DNA of 64,000 nucleotides from Symsagittifera roscoffensis (GCF_963678635.1 NC_087068.1:52600213-52664212), one strand, 5' to 3'. Counted from the first letter of the stretch, positions 33,101 through 41,639 are shown. Program-made: numbers and translations. Notes: a model not told the origin generated them from the letters alone.

Positions 33101-33546
33101 TAGCATATAATTCACAAATCACAACAACTTTAGGAATGTCACCATATGAAATGGTTTTTAATCAAAAGCCACACAAACCAATAATGTTTACAGCAAACTC
33201 TCATAAAAACGCACAAGGTTATTGTCAACCAAATAAAGACTCAATTTGTTATAACCTACCTTTACATACACACGATGAAGATCATTTTCATCACCCACAA
33301 ATTCTTAAATTAGCCTCCGGTACACACACCGAATGGATTTTAAATAGAGATAAGAAACACAATGAAATTTATCAAAAAATAACAAAAAAGTTGTTACAAA
33401 GGCAAAACATTAATGAACAAATAAATTCACGCTTTACACCAGCCTCCGATTTAAAAATTGGAACATTTGTTTTAATACCCAATTTTAATACTCAAAAGGA
33501 ATTTCTAAAAAATTACAACCCCTTCGTAAAGGACCATACCAAATAA
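27169..33546 (+). CDS. gag-pol: Gag-Pol polyprotein (capsid, zinc knuckle, PR, RT, RNase H, IN)
   Basis: About 2125 aa from the first ATG (27169); the frame is open from 27076. Approximate residues: Ty3-type gag domain 130-265 (DGAAQKWFSVLP, then WKRFTQEFSKMF); zinc knuckle CNYCRRYGHSISEC from 375; a long Arg/Asn/Tyr/Ser-rich disordered stretch 420-610; protease active site FLIDSGAES, Asp 757; RT with YLDD at 1265-1268; RNase H with Asp 1414 (CDASNFGIGAA) and Asp 1484 (FTDHKP); integrase zinc finger 1775-1815; catalytic Asp 1849, Asp 1909 (TDNGTEF) and Glu 1945, a DD35E spacing. All catalytic residues seen are intact. It relates to ORF1 by +1, so reinitiation at 27169 or +1 shifting is needed. 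It ends early, before the integrase C-terminal module. Confidence 0.92.
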   Translation: MDYLSSDDDFLQPDIFAPYNQEYRGQGVQKPHTNHRIFSAQPTDTQNPQPIQQQNPINTQSFQPIQQQNSMIAHSYQPTQMQNEIPLPYYLQQHEITRNQLSNFSQMPNAAESLQMTMNPYLMGGSSITSNKPLMVFTGTDPEYSVEDYLNAVTANLILNIGLEPINTPLHQNWIHRRTALIQTTLDGAAQKWFSVLPLEINSNWKRFTQEFSKMFDSERNKQQQRVLCNEIRRLPNETIKQLAVRIETLVRKAYSLNTHDYKNTKMTEISMMTLTPQLRKIAIKKRASHSSSIREPDLDFRKLVDKLEQAEITMKLEETENLKLQYVNRIETASTNINNIQESDTDLVEKITEILNIYEKHQNFKGKPSFKKWCNYCRRYGHSISECRQKQQDNQNKPQKYKEPNKSFYQYMKKDQNLPNKNVYSNNSSGKPLPNNTNYTRNQSPHNSSYRGRSPERRNTQNLSQNHYNRPNSRNNYSRSNLNTTQFVSRSNSQSRNRYYPNNYSRNSSYNRNRNYSNNRNRSYSNNRNQYYPNNRSRNNSYNRSNGNYQNRSRNNSQNRHSSYNNRYRNYSQSPHRNNNHYNNSNNRHRSSTPKHQRQINQVQSNPEITSDPPGIDDTVTDTLQLNQINCGSSDSESDAENTLSINMIKVENDYEPVIYEQPFSSHIYENQSEFLHNYYTKPIHSTPTTQETNGINTTNQPTENEKTKCLNTNHIYQNIQKEQPKEKIWTIPFLLESPRNKEFQPPDLEIDFLIDSGAESNIINIPTWNEIKTLHPKLTPLETSSKLATAQGSTLINYGKIQLFLLPTRTMEQNKILTKQFKQIFHITDIKHNIIGIPFISKYIPTINILNSKILIKDKYTKTKDTSLTFFQRLNKQPPFFSKFYPIYNQQRKHLKPLSGNIYNFSIKQVHQYDKKQNKQKFYMSDFEFKPIHKFFKITISSIKYLKNSNSDIISLHVYNNTPYQVTLPLGLFGYCETNATISPIHEEAYRVNNILQLLDICQSTILNEELSINNIISNEKRNTDYFTKTPYFKPTFNISNYTENQQKFLTMFNFQHSQITQDEFEKLAKQLIKYSSVYATSKFDVGKISSSLHLPLKPDAVFKKQRASKVPIHLHDKVNRLLDILEQYNIISPVNKEEQPKGNTFINPVIILAKGESLKIVLDARYLNSLIDESKCNWPIEPIQVILTKINGKYFTTADMNSAYNQMPLDEQSRRLTQFVIGNQQYEFNRLFYGISIGPAAFSAFMSKIFRPLILKKNAITYLDDVFMQSQIKEEMFNVLEQYHQILQNENLKAAPDKSHFFLTRVKFLGHNIERKTITPLKSRIDAIQKLQPPTNKKKIQEFLGMLNFLSKYVYKMQLYLRPFYNILRQQNNFEWNTEHQARFEEIKKLLTEQISNTIPDSNQPFYAMCDASNFGIGAALLQSHNGTNKMNLISANSRLFTQAELRLSTLMRECTAIIYTLTEYEFLILGSKHPTVLFTDHKPIIFLFTQKSNPNHRVYRFQLILMKFPNLHIVWTAGKNLALPDTLSRNTPPELLTRKTTVEIPKNIKFYLAENETSPRLECKYAVKTDIEQSQINSLQHFPLYLDCQNNHYEVDLLGTSTFKPIPYSQWIKNNTQQKRIKQHPPKKDHFPLIEKENLTDKINLSGPQTNDSKYTINQVFDLHDPLDTIPLSNLEVENIFLPPTETITILTLKQYENLDPVIRQLKSWHKYKTKPIKADSTILGNKTLLRYFRKFNNTTINENTDLLEYKLNEFTVPCLPLNMILIAFNISHTQNIKGHSGSEKTYSNFIQNFYFPNAQIWIKVLCNDCIVCQLNKPYPNQKQIAQKQDFKGQSLYFNHRISFDTKGPISPSSEGNSYFMVIVDAFTHYVALNPVPHCNAYYAYTTLYEHWIAKFGLPEILVTDNGTEFINNEIITLCHLYNIKHKPRTSHAPWTNGLVEGMNRSLQEYLRCIINGNDTRYNEWSADVKLFPLAYNSQITTTLGMSPYEMVFNQKPHKPIMFTANSHKNAQGYCQPNKDSICYNLPLHTHDEDHFHHPQILKLASGTHTEWILNRDKKHNEIYQKITKKLLQRQNINEQINSRFTPASDLKIGTFVLIPNFNTQKEFLKNYNPFVKDHTK
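33507..33513 (+). promoter_or_regulatory. AAAAAAT slippery heptamer, possible -1 frameshift site
   Basis: In the pol frame the codons read CTA AAA AAT. Slipping back one base gives LKKLQ and enters the -1 frame, which continues with the conserved RKGPYQII integrase motif. The heptamer fits X XXY YYZ. It may be a programmed site, or simply the loss of one A from a homopolymer. Confidence 0.45.
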
Positions 33547-33992
33547 TTGCAAAACCCACTGATGTCACATATAAAATCACCGACTCAGACAAAAAAGAAA
33601 TCGTTCAGCACCGAAATAACTTATTACCTTATTATCCAAAAGAATACGCACTCCGCGAACTAACTCAATTATATTCTTTTACAGGTTTAAAAGTTATTCA
33701 AAATGACCCACATACGGAAAACACAACAAAGGAACAAAATGATATTCACCTCGGAAATAAAAACACAAAATCAACCACCACAAAAAACAATACAAAAAAC
33801 CTAGACCAAAAAACATCTCAAAAAGAAAGAAAAAATAGAAAAATGACCGAACAAATAATACCCCAAGAACAAATCGACAAATCAGAACATAGAAAGTCTT
33901 CACGACTTAGAAATCAACCACGTAAAATTTATAAAATATTCATCCCCCAATCTAAAATATTAAAAAAAGTCGAATTTCAAAAGCAATTTTAG
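33514..33992 (+). CDS. Integrase C-terminal domain in the -1 frame
   Basis: The frame continues pol with the GPY-type module found at the end of many Ty3/gypsy integrases: RKGPYQIIAKPTDVTYKI, then HRNNLLPYY, then a Lys/Asn-rich tail with SSRLRNQPRK, ending TAG at 33990. No ATG near the start, so it must be made as a fusion with Gag-Pol. The module normally helps target or stabilise integration, and a truncated enzyme without it would probably be impaired. Confidence 0.75.
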
Positions 33993-34583
33993 CTTTATAT
34001 TTCAGTCTTGGCAACTTTGGAACATTTTCAATTTTCATTTTCCAAAATAACATGCTGACAAACACGCAATAATTCTAGTTCAAATTTAAACCAATAGGAT
34101 TCATCCAATCCGTCACCTTCTCTAACTTAAACTCAGACCAATTAGACGAATCATATAAAACTCCAGGCATATCTATAACTATAACTTTACGACCTCCAGG
34201 TCAAAAATAAGCAAACCACTCCAACTTGACAACTAAAATAAATATCACCATAATATCATAACCCTCCCTTATCTAATAACTCAAAGATCAACAATATTTC
34301 CCCAACTCAGACCTCAAATACCCCCAAAACAAATCTGTTAAATTAGCCTAAAGTAACAAAACGAACATTTTAATTAGCCTAAAGTACAAAAATCTCACCA
34401 TACCCCGGATCATTTGACAAACAAAAATAAAGAAAAAGACGACCTCCCGATCACCACAAAAATTGCCCCCAACAATTTTTTACCAAACTCAACCCACTTG
34501 TCAAAAAACTAATAAATAATCCGACCACACTTGAAAATTGCCCCAAACAACAAAAAATATTCGATCAAGAAGTCATTTCTTAA
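33993..34583 (+). other. Non-coding spacer after pol
   Basis: About 600 bp of A/C-rich sense strand with frequent stops. The direct repeat TAAATTAGCCTAAAGTA / TTTAATTAGCCTAAAGTA (34336-34389) may be a regulatory or recombination relic. Confidence 0.5.
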
Positions 34584-35000
34584 ATGCTCTTCTATCAAAC
34601 AGTCACTAAAATTATCATAAACCTCAAACAATTTTTTACGATACTTAAAACTTTTATAATATTTCTTTTTGATATCCTTGAATCTTTTCTAATAATCTTA
34701 ATCATTTTTTGTAATATTTTTTTAAATTTTCTACACTATATTCGAACTATTTCTCCAATTTTCAAAAACCCTTGCTTATATCCACAGGTACGATTCATAT
34801 AACTTGTCTAAATGATACGAACTATTTTCAGTAGAACTGATATTTTTTTATTATTTATAAATTTCATAACATTTTTATCATCCCTCATTTTGACCATATG
34901 CAAATGTATAAAGAAAGCAATCATCACATTCGCTCTAGCAACAATCCTCCTAATTCTTTTTTTAGAAGAATATTATAATAAACATAAACTTTCTCACTAA
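34584..35000 (+). CDS. Two small hydrophobic ORFs (72 and 62 codons)
   Basis: 34584-34802 begins MLFYQTVTK and is almost entirely Phe/Ile/Leu. 34812-35000 begins MIRTIFSRTDIF and shows two hydrophobic segments (FINFITFLSSLILTI and AIITFALATILLILFL) around a CKCIKK turn. Both start with ATG. A CAG acceptor-like site (34785-34787, TATCCACAG) lies just before the second. Small two-helix membrane proteins occur in many viruses, but this T-rich stretch inside an A-rich element could give such frames by chance. Confidence 0.25.
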
Positions 35001-35008
35001 AATAGTAA

Positions 35009-36139
35009 ATCAAAAACCTATCAAAAATTGCTACCCAACAGTCACAAAGTCAGTCTTCACCGACATCATCCCAAGATAACCCAACAACACCTTCAACTAC
35101 TCAAAACCCTCAAACATCTACACGAATTTCCTTTCAAGATAACCCATACACTTTTGAAGAACGACACGCTCGTTTATCTGAACCACTAGAACCAGTTCAA
35201 CGACAAGCACCTTTAAGTGAACCAACATATAACCTATACCCAACACTACCACAAGAACTAAGTAGAATACGAAATCCTAGTCAGAACCAAAACACAACAG
35301 AAATAAATAGACAAATTATACATCCTCGACGAAATAGAAATTTTCACACTTCCCGAGTTCACTTTGAAATACCTCAATCACCATCACAAAGCACTCCAGA
35401 AAATCCAACCGGTATCTTACCAAAAACCCCTACACTTCTTTCACAACGAAGTACTTCAAGCCTACCCTCAGATTACTTAGGTTCAACACCAACATCTGAA
35501 CAAATACGTGAGAATCCCTTTAACCCCCCAAACCAAACATCACGACTACCATATTGGACAACACAATCATTCACACAAGGTGAACCAAATTTAATCAATG
35601 ACCCAATAGACATTTCTACAGATACAACATCCTCATCACTACCAGAAACATTGTCACTACCATCAACACCATCAATTAGTCAAGTTTCACCGACGCCTTA
35701 TAACTTAAATTTTCCAAATAATCTCGACGCAAGATATTGAGAACAATCATCAACAAATATCCCTTTAAGACTAGATTGGAATACATTTACAGCACCTCCA
35801 CCATTATTTGGACAACATCTAGAAAGTAATCGCCTTCACAACTGGGCACTTAATAGATTACAATATCGACAAGACATTCACGACGATATCCGTGATCACA
35901 ATATACAAATACTCCAACAAAACAGTTTACAATTAAAGTTTGAAATCACAGTTAAATTAAACAACATTACTCAACATCCCTACCCATTAAATCCACCAAA
36001 CATAACAGCTCAATCACTACCACCACCATTTATAACCACTGAAGTAATATATAAATACGACAGATATACCAAAAAGACAATTGGTTACATCACATTTTAT
36101 AACCCATACTCAGGATTATCATACACATGTATTTTCTAA
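35009..36139 (+). CDS. ORF-X, 376 codons with no methionine, one in-frame TGA
   Basis: Frame open from 35009 to TAA 36137-36139 except TGA at 35738-35740. The first 240 codons are Ser/Thr/Pro/Gln-rich and look disordered (TQQSQSQSSPTSSQDNP onward). After the TGA the sequence looks more folded (LRLDWNTFTAPPPLFG, then ITVKLNNI, and KTIGYITFYNPYSG at the end). Its end overlaps the env ATG by 13 bases in another frame. Lack of any ATG suggests it is an exon; CAACAG at 35036-35041 is an acceptor-like site in phase. Function unknown. Confidence 0.45.
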
Positions 36140-38739
36140 AACTATTAATTTTTCTCCAACTCCTTTTTCTAGTAATCTCAAATCAAAACATAAACCCTTC
36201 TCCCCGCACAGGACCCCAAGATTTATTAGTAACACATTACGATTGTGAAGAAAACGAACAAAAAACACTACACAAGTATGCAATAAATCAAGTATCACAA
36301 TGCGAAACAGAACCCCAAGCAATAGAAACTACAAATGTAATAGCAACACTTTATTCCAAAGCCCGAGCAACAACAGTTACAGGATATAAATTCACAGCAA
36401 CATTTTCCGAAAAGAAAGTACATTGTTCACAAGTCTCGAACGGAAATAAAAATCGACTTGACCATGAATCATTTTACCAGAGTAATATAGAACGACTTTT
36501 ACACCTAAATCCCAAAGATTGTAAAAACGAGTTACTCAGACTAAATATCACACAAAATAAAAACTCAGAAAGAAAGTTAGTATACTTTCAAGTTTTTTCA
36601 GACTCTGTACATCAATCACAACTTGAAAGATACCAAGGACATATAAAACTAGATGACAAATACCCATATAACGGCGCACACGGACGATTAACCTACGACA
36701 TACACGACAAACATTGGATACCACACATTGGTATAAATAACCCATCAAACTGCAAAGCAGACACAAAAAATAAAGGATACCAAGAGATAATGTTTTTCGA
36801 TTGGAAAATACAACTCGAAAAAATACAACTCACACGAGATTTATCAGACAACACAATGATCTATCAAGGAATCAGATTACCTTGTAAAAATGATCAAGGT
36901 TATTGTGACCCTACAACACGAACACAAGCAACAATTGTTTGGTTCCCCGAAGACACATGTACAACATTTCAAGTAGCAAAAATACACGCTCGAATGATAA
37001 AATTTCACGAAAAATATTTTATACAATCAATACCATATGAACAAGTAAATCCATTACGAAAAATAAGCTCTAATTCTAGAAATATTCACAATATAGAAAA
37101 TAAATTAACACGTTTTCAAGTATATCAAGAAACAGAACTTGCATGTAAATATAAAAACCCACTTCACAAAACACAATACTCCGAAATACTAGTTGAATAC
37201 GAAAAAGTATTCGACATGACCACTGGAAAAATAAAAGTCGACCCATACGCCACAAGTCATCCTCCAAATGAAGGAACATCATATATACCAGTTCATTTTC
37301 AAAAAAATACAGGTCAATACAGTCTAAAGCCCCAAGACGATCAAAGCACACGTTTACAAGAACTATCACTAATGAATAGTACATATTTCGGTAATATCCG
37401 CTATGATATTCACTTAGATATGAAATTAGACTACACGATTAGCCGAATTTTTCAAGAAATGTCACTCTCTGAATTAGAAACACTACACCAACTATGTGAA
37501 TTAGAAAGAACACAAATATTACAATCACTTGCACTAGCAGTATTAAAAATACCCTACGCAGGATATTTACTATCAGGAAATAGATCAAATTTTTTAGACT
37601 ATGAAGGAAACATCTTATGGTTTTATACTTGTACTAAAAAAGTATCACCACTATACGTTTTTGAAGATAAACGATGCTATAAAAGAATACCTATCTTTTA
37701 TAAGAATAAAGTACATTTCGTTGACACACTTTCACGAAGAACCTATTTCTGGGATACCGCAGTCCCATGTGGATCAGAAAATAGCCACAATGTAGTACAA
37801 CTAAACCCTGATGAAGATAAATATTACCTTCTCACCCCATACCCCACATTAATGCAATCACTCAAAAAATTTTCACCAGTAAGCATTCGCGCTATTGCTC
37901 GAAACCCAAATATAGACTTACAATCAATAGGAATATATTCAAAATCAGATATTCAACATCACATTAGAACACAACAATTCCAAGAATTATTAGCACAAAT
38001 GGACACAATACAAAGACAATCAATTGACCAAAACTTACGCAAACTTGCCGAAACCGCAGGATTTGCAGACATCTATACGCAAGACTATAGCGGATATTTT
38101 AAAGACATTAAAGATTATATATATCTAAACGGTGAAAAATACCGTCCCCAAGATATTTCACCCATCAATATTTTTAGCTTTGTAACACTCAAGAATGAGA
38201 TTCTTGATTTTCTAGGATGGCCCTACTACATCTTAGAAAAATTGACTATTTTATACGCAATGTTTAACTTTATTGGATTTCTTTTCTCACTTTTAAAAGG
38301 AATCTACAACACATGTGCCATACACACACAAGTAAACACACAAGCAAGCGTAGCATGCATACTCTTTGCAGGATTTTTTGGAATCTTTTCTACATCTATA
38401 AACAAAATTCTTTTAGATGCACAAATAAAAGAATATAACACAAAAATAGCAACCAGACAGAACACATACGACGAAGAACATAACAATGTAGACACAACGC
38501 CAACAGCACCACAGTTACCACCCCTACCACATAACCATCCATTTTCCCTAGTCCCACGTAATTTTCGAAATTTAGCAATAACACATAATCCAAATTTTCG
38601 ACCAACCATATCACAAAGTCCCATCCAACATATAATGACACACCAATCACAAGATGATAATACTTATGAACAAATTATTGAACAACCCCATACCACCGCT
38701 TTTCAGTCTCAAAATAATAATTTTTTTAGCCCACGATGA
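36127..38739 (+). CDS. env: Env-like membrane glycoprotein, 870 aa
   Basis: Signal peptide at residues 1-19 (LKLLIFLQLLFLVIS). The ectodomain of about 680 residues has about 13 cysteines, beginning with HYDCEE (Cys 40) and including a CX2-5C-rich middle. Hydrophobic segments at about 706-728 (AMFNFIGFLFSLL) and 740-758 (ACILFAGFFGIF), then a Pro-rich tail of about 110 residues with PTAP at 792-795. Position after pol and this topology fit a retroviral-type envelope. I see no clear furin site. The fusion-protein class and viral source are not resolved; a class III or chuvirus-like origin is conceivable but unproven. The stop codon overlaps the start of ORF-Y (ATGA). Confidence 0.7.
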   Translation: MYFLKLLIFLQLLFLVISNQNINPSPRTGPQDLLVTHYDCEENEQKTLHKYAINQVSQCETEPQAIETTNVIATLYSKARATTVTGYKFTATFSEKKVHCSQVSNGNKNRLDHESFYQSNIERLLHLNPKDCKNELLRLNITQNKNSERKLVYFQVFSDSVHQSQLERYQGHIKLDDKYPYNGAHGRLTYDIHDKHWIPHIGINNPSNCKADTKNKGYQEIMFFDWKIQLEKIQLTRDLSDNTMIYQGIRLPCKNDQGYCDPTTRTQATIVWFPEDTCTTFQVAKIHARMIKFHEKYFIQSIPYEQVNPLRKISSNSRNIHNIENKLTRFQVYQETELACKYKNPLHKTQYSEILVEYEKVFDMTTGKIKVDPYATSHPPNEGTSYIPVHFQKNTGQYSLKPQDDQSTRLQELSLMNSTYFGNIRYDIHLDMKLDYTISRIFQEMSLSELETLHQLCELERTQILQSLALAVLKIPYAGYLLSGNRSNFLDYEGNILWFYTCTKKVSPLYVFEDKRCYKRIPIFYKNKVHFVDTLSRRTYFWDTAVPCGSENSHNVVQLNPDEDKYYLLTPYPTLMQSLKKFSPVSIRAIARNPNIDLQSIGIYSKSDIQHHIRTQQFQELLAQMDTIQRQSIDQNLRKLAETAGFADIYTQDYSGYFKDIKDYIYLNGEKYRPQDISPINIFSFVTLKNEILDFLGWPYYILEKLTILYAMFNFIGFLFSLLKGIYNTCAIHTQVNTQASVACILFAGFFGIFSTSINKILLDAQIKEYNTKIATRQNTYDEEHNNVDTTPTAPQLPPLPHNHPFSLVPRNFRNLAITHNPNFRPTISQSPIQHIMTHQSQDDNTYEQIIEQPHTTAFQSQNNNFFSPR
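38500..38511 (+). other. PTAP motif in the Env tail
   Basis: Env residues 792-795 read PTAP followed by QLPPLP. PTAP is the known Tsg101/ESCRT-I late-domain motif of retroviral Gag and of some other viruses. Its presence in a cytoplasmic tail may be functional or chance. Confidence 0.35.
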
Positions 38740-40544
38740 GCCGACAACTTGGATCCTTACACCGATCAAATTCCCACCCAACCAACCTCACCACTCCAAT
38801 CCCAATAATACCTATTTTTGCTTTTCCGCCGCCCGATTTCACATCCAGTAATGTAACATCAGGCATGAATTCCGATACTAATTCACACATCTCAGTTATA
38901 TACTCCATCTCACAACTCAAAAACCCGAATATTGAAACCCCCGATGAATTTGCCGACTCTGAACCATCTCCATCCAATAATTTTCACACCAACCCCTCAA
39001 ATTTTTCCCAACCCCCTTTTCAACCCATACTACCAAATAACCCTGACCCAATCAATTCTACACCCTCTTATGCTTCCCAAGTCACTCCAACCTACTCCTC
39101 ACTTCATTCCGACCAATCATTTCATTCTCCAGACACCCCCCGAATCTCCCCAGAACTAGATAATTTTATTACCCTACAACAACAACCCTACCACCTTGAC
39201 ACCCCAACCATAAACCGAATTTCATCCACAATAGATTCATCCAACCCCCCTACCCCTACACCCTCTTCAGTTTATACCGAATCATTAGCACCATCATCCA
39301 CATCTACTGAATCTTCACTCAGCACTAATAGAGCTTATCGCACTTTTAAAAGAAAGTTCCCCAACCATCCTTTCCCAGCAAAACCAGGAACAGCCCGTGA
39401 ATATATAAATCATCCAAATCACACTAACACAAAAGAATTTTTAGCTATCACCCTACCCTCATTTCCACAATACACCTTAAACACCCCTCACGACACTAAC
39501 GAAACACGTAACTTTGTAGACGAATACGTTTTAATGCCTACACTCCCTTGGACATCATATTATCATTTTACTAATCCCCTTTGCTTACCTTTATCTAACA
39601 CTCACATCGATATAGAACGAAATAAGGACATGCTATATCGACTCACTACACCACTAACACCTAGACAATTTACTTACATTGGATATAAAAAATCACTAAA
39701 AACACACACTGCACCCCGAGCTAATGAATACACACCAGAAAATTACGATCATAACATCATCAGAACTAACCAAGATCAATTCTTAGACGACGATCGCTTT
39801 GCTAACCCACAAATCACCGAGAAATTTTTCATTAAAACACCATATATATTTACACTAAATATCTTCGATCGCAAGTTTGACCACATTATTTCAGAAGCAC
39901 TAACAGACACGCAAGCCTACGAAAGTTTTAAAGAACGCTTCCAAATATTTTCACTAACCTTTCATTTCCTTGCACCACATGAAAGAGATTTGCACTGCTC
40001 ACACGATATTATGTTGCGCACTAAACAAACTCACACATATACCTATTATCGTTTCATCCAAAATCACTTTGACCTACACACTCCCTCCAGACAACCACAC
40101 CATCGATTTCAATTCATCAATTCCAAATACACCTCACCATTCTTTCTTAACTTCACATATTGCATTAAAGATACTAACCTTCATGGTATTCTTCGAAATT
40201 ATGATCCCATAACCCAAATGTATATCTTCTGCCACATAACCAAGACCTTCAACGCCGAAGAATCCCGACACTTCCTTATCCCACACGAGTTTGTACAACC
40301 TATAGAAATCCCCATTTTAGAATTCATCCATAACACTAAATTCAATCACAAATTATATAATCTAATCCAAAACACACTTTATGAATTTGCAGTTCGCACT
40401 GAGGAACTAACCACCATTAAAGCACTTCAATTGCTTTGGCCACTGCTTCAAACTAAAAATATCATCCGCATTTTAGCTAAATTACTAACAACTTCAGATC
40501 TCATCCACGACATCTTCCCCCATGGTTTTTTCCCCGACGACTAA
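38736..40544 (+). CDS. ORF-Y, 602-aa protein of unknown function downstream of env
   Basis: ATG overlaps the env stop as ATGA. Residues 1-200 are Pro/Ser/Thr-rich and disordered. From about 205 (TFKRKFPNHPFPAKPG) to the end the protein looks folded, with many aromatic and His residues (for example FSLTFHFLAPHERDLHCSHD, and FQFINSKYTSPFFLNFTYC) and a helical C-terminus (TTIKALQLLWPLL). No signal peptide, membrane helix or known catalytic motif is evident. The full open length in a young element suggests function. Coupled reinitiation after env is the obvious expression route. Ends TAA, three bases before a consensus splice donor. Confidence 0.65.
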   Translation: MSRQLGSLHRSNSHPTNLTTPIPIIPIFAFPPPDFTSSNVTSGMNSDTNSHISVIYSISQLKNPNIETPDEFADSEPSPSNNFHTNPSNFSQPPFQPILPNNPDPINSTPSYASQVTPTYSSLHSDQSFHSPDTPRISPELDNFITLQQQPYHLDTPTINRISSTIDSSNPPTPTPSSVYTESLAPSSTSTESSLSTNRAYRTFKRKFPNHPFPAKPGTAREYINHPNHTNTKEFLAITLPSFPQYTLNTPHDTNETRNFVDEYVLMPTLPWTSYYHFTNPLCLPLSNTHIDIERNKDMLYRLTTPLTPRQFTYIGYKKSLKTHTAPRANEYTPENYDHNIIRTNQDQFLDDDRFANPQITEKFFIKTPYIFTLNIFDRKFDHIISEALTDTQAYESFKERFQIFSLTFHFLAPHERDLHCSHDIMLRTKQTHTYTYYRFIQNHFDLHTPSRQPHHRFQFINSKYTSPFFLNFTYCIKDTNLHGILRNYDPITQMYIFCHITKTFNAEESRHFLIPHEFVQPIEIPILEFIHNTKFNHKLYNLIQNTLYEFAVRTEELTTIKALQLLWPLLQTKNIIRILAKLLTTSDLIHDIFPHGFFPDD

Positions 40545-40547
40545 CAG

Positions 40548-40623
40548 GTAAGTATGAATTATACATCTTACTAACTAATTAAAATATTAGAAACTCACCA
40601 TTCTTTATCCATGTTTTCTTTAG
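40548..40623 (+). other. Predicted 76-nt intron just after ORF-Y
   Basis: Donor CAG|GTAAGTAT at 40545-40555, branch sequence TACTAAC (about 40569), pyrimidine-rich TTCTTTATCCATGTTTTCTTTAG acceptor at 40623; an alternative AG at 40631 gives 84 nt. All three signals match consensus. Removal leaves ORF-Y unchanged, so the donor or acceptor may instead serve longer splices to the 3' ORF. Confidence 0.5.
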
Positions 40624-40631
40624 CATTTTAG

Positions 40632-41639
40632 CGTTCATCCAATGATCATCTAAAAATTTCACAAAAGAAAAATAAAAAATCGAAAACTTCTTCAAACAAT
40701 TTAAAAATTCTATTAATCTTTTGCACCAACAAATTAAATAAATTTAATACCAATGCAGTAAATTAATTTTTAAATTTTTCCCACAAGCAGTAAATCTAAT
40801 CATGATGAAAATTTGTAACTTAATTTTTCCCAATAATAGCAGTAAAATTAAAAATTCTATGTAGTAAATTGATAAAACGAAAATGCAGTACTAACCTTTT
40901 GATATTTCCATTCATTTGCACAGAAATTCTATCCACACTCGCACAGCTCGCCCACAAAGAATTGTTTAAAATAATGAATTTCAGTTTCAAGCTTTCACAC
41001 TCAACAACTCTAACACAAGATAACACGTTTCAAACTTTCCTTTAACCCGGTTGGAAAGGAATCATACACTAAACAACACTAACCAACGCAGCTTACTAAA
41101 TACCACAAATCATAGAATAACAGCATGACTAAGAAAAGGAAACCAACGGTACCCAAACTGGATTAACCCAGTTTAAAACTGGATAAATTATTCTTTTGAA
41201 GACTATTATAAAGTCTAAGAAAGAAATAATAAAACACAAAAAAGTCGAAGGACAAACCCATACCACAAACAATTTGATTTTTGAAAAAAGGACACAACCA
41301 ACAAGACATAAGAAAAACCACAAAAAACCCAACATAAAACGTTGTCACATAACAGGACCTCTCACAAAAACCGCATGCAATCATACTCCCACTCCTGGCC
41401 TAACCCACCAGAAGAGGACGTCCTGAGCATGCTATAGCCGGCCTAACCCACCGCGCTACATCCACGCTTTGTGACACACACTCCTATTTTTAATAAGAGC
41501 TACTCAAGGGTGAGTAACTCTTCAAAATAACTGAACTAAACAAAAAGCTTTTGTGAAAACAACTAACTAAAATCATAATAAAAAAATATTAAACTAATAA
41601 AAGTTTTATAAAATGTAAATTACATTATGCAATACATAG
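40632..41639 (+). other. 3' non-coding region with a second donor
   Basis: AT-rich, with TAAATTAATTTTTAAATTTTTCCCA-like repeats near 40740-40840. A strong donor-like AAGG|GTGAGT lies at 41506-41515 (GT at 41510) and an acceptor-like ACATAG at 41639, right where the next ORF opens. CCGGCCTAACCCACC occurs twice in partial form (41397-41450). No long frame on the + strand. Confidence 0.4.

Noticed and set aside
34584-34802. 72-codon hydrophobic ORF as a certain membrane protein
   Set aside because: The T-rich composition alone predicts Phe/Ile/Leu runs. Reported only as a low-confidence possibility.
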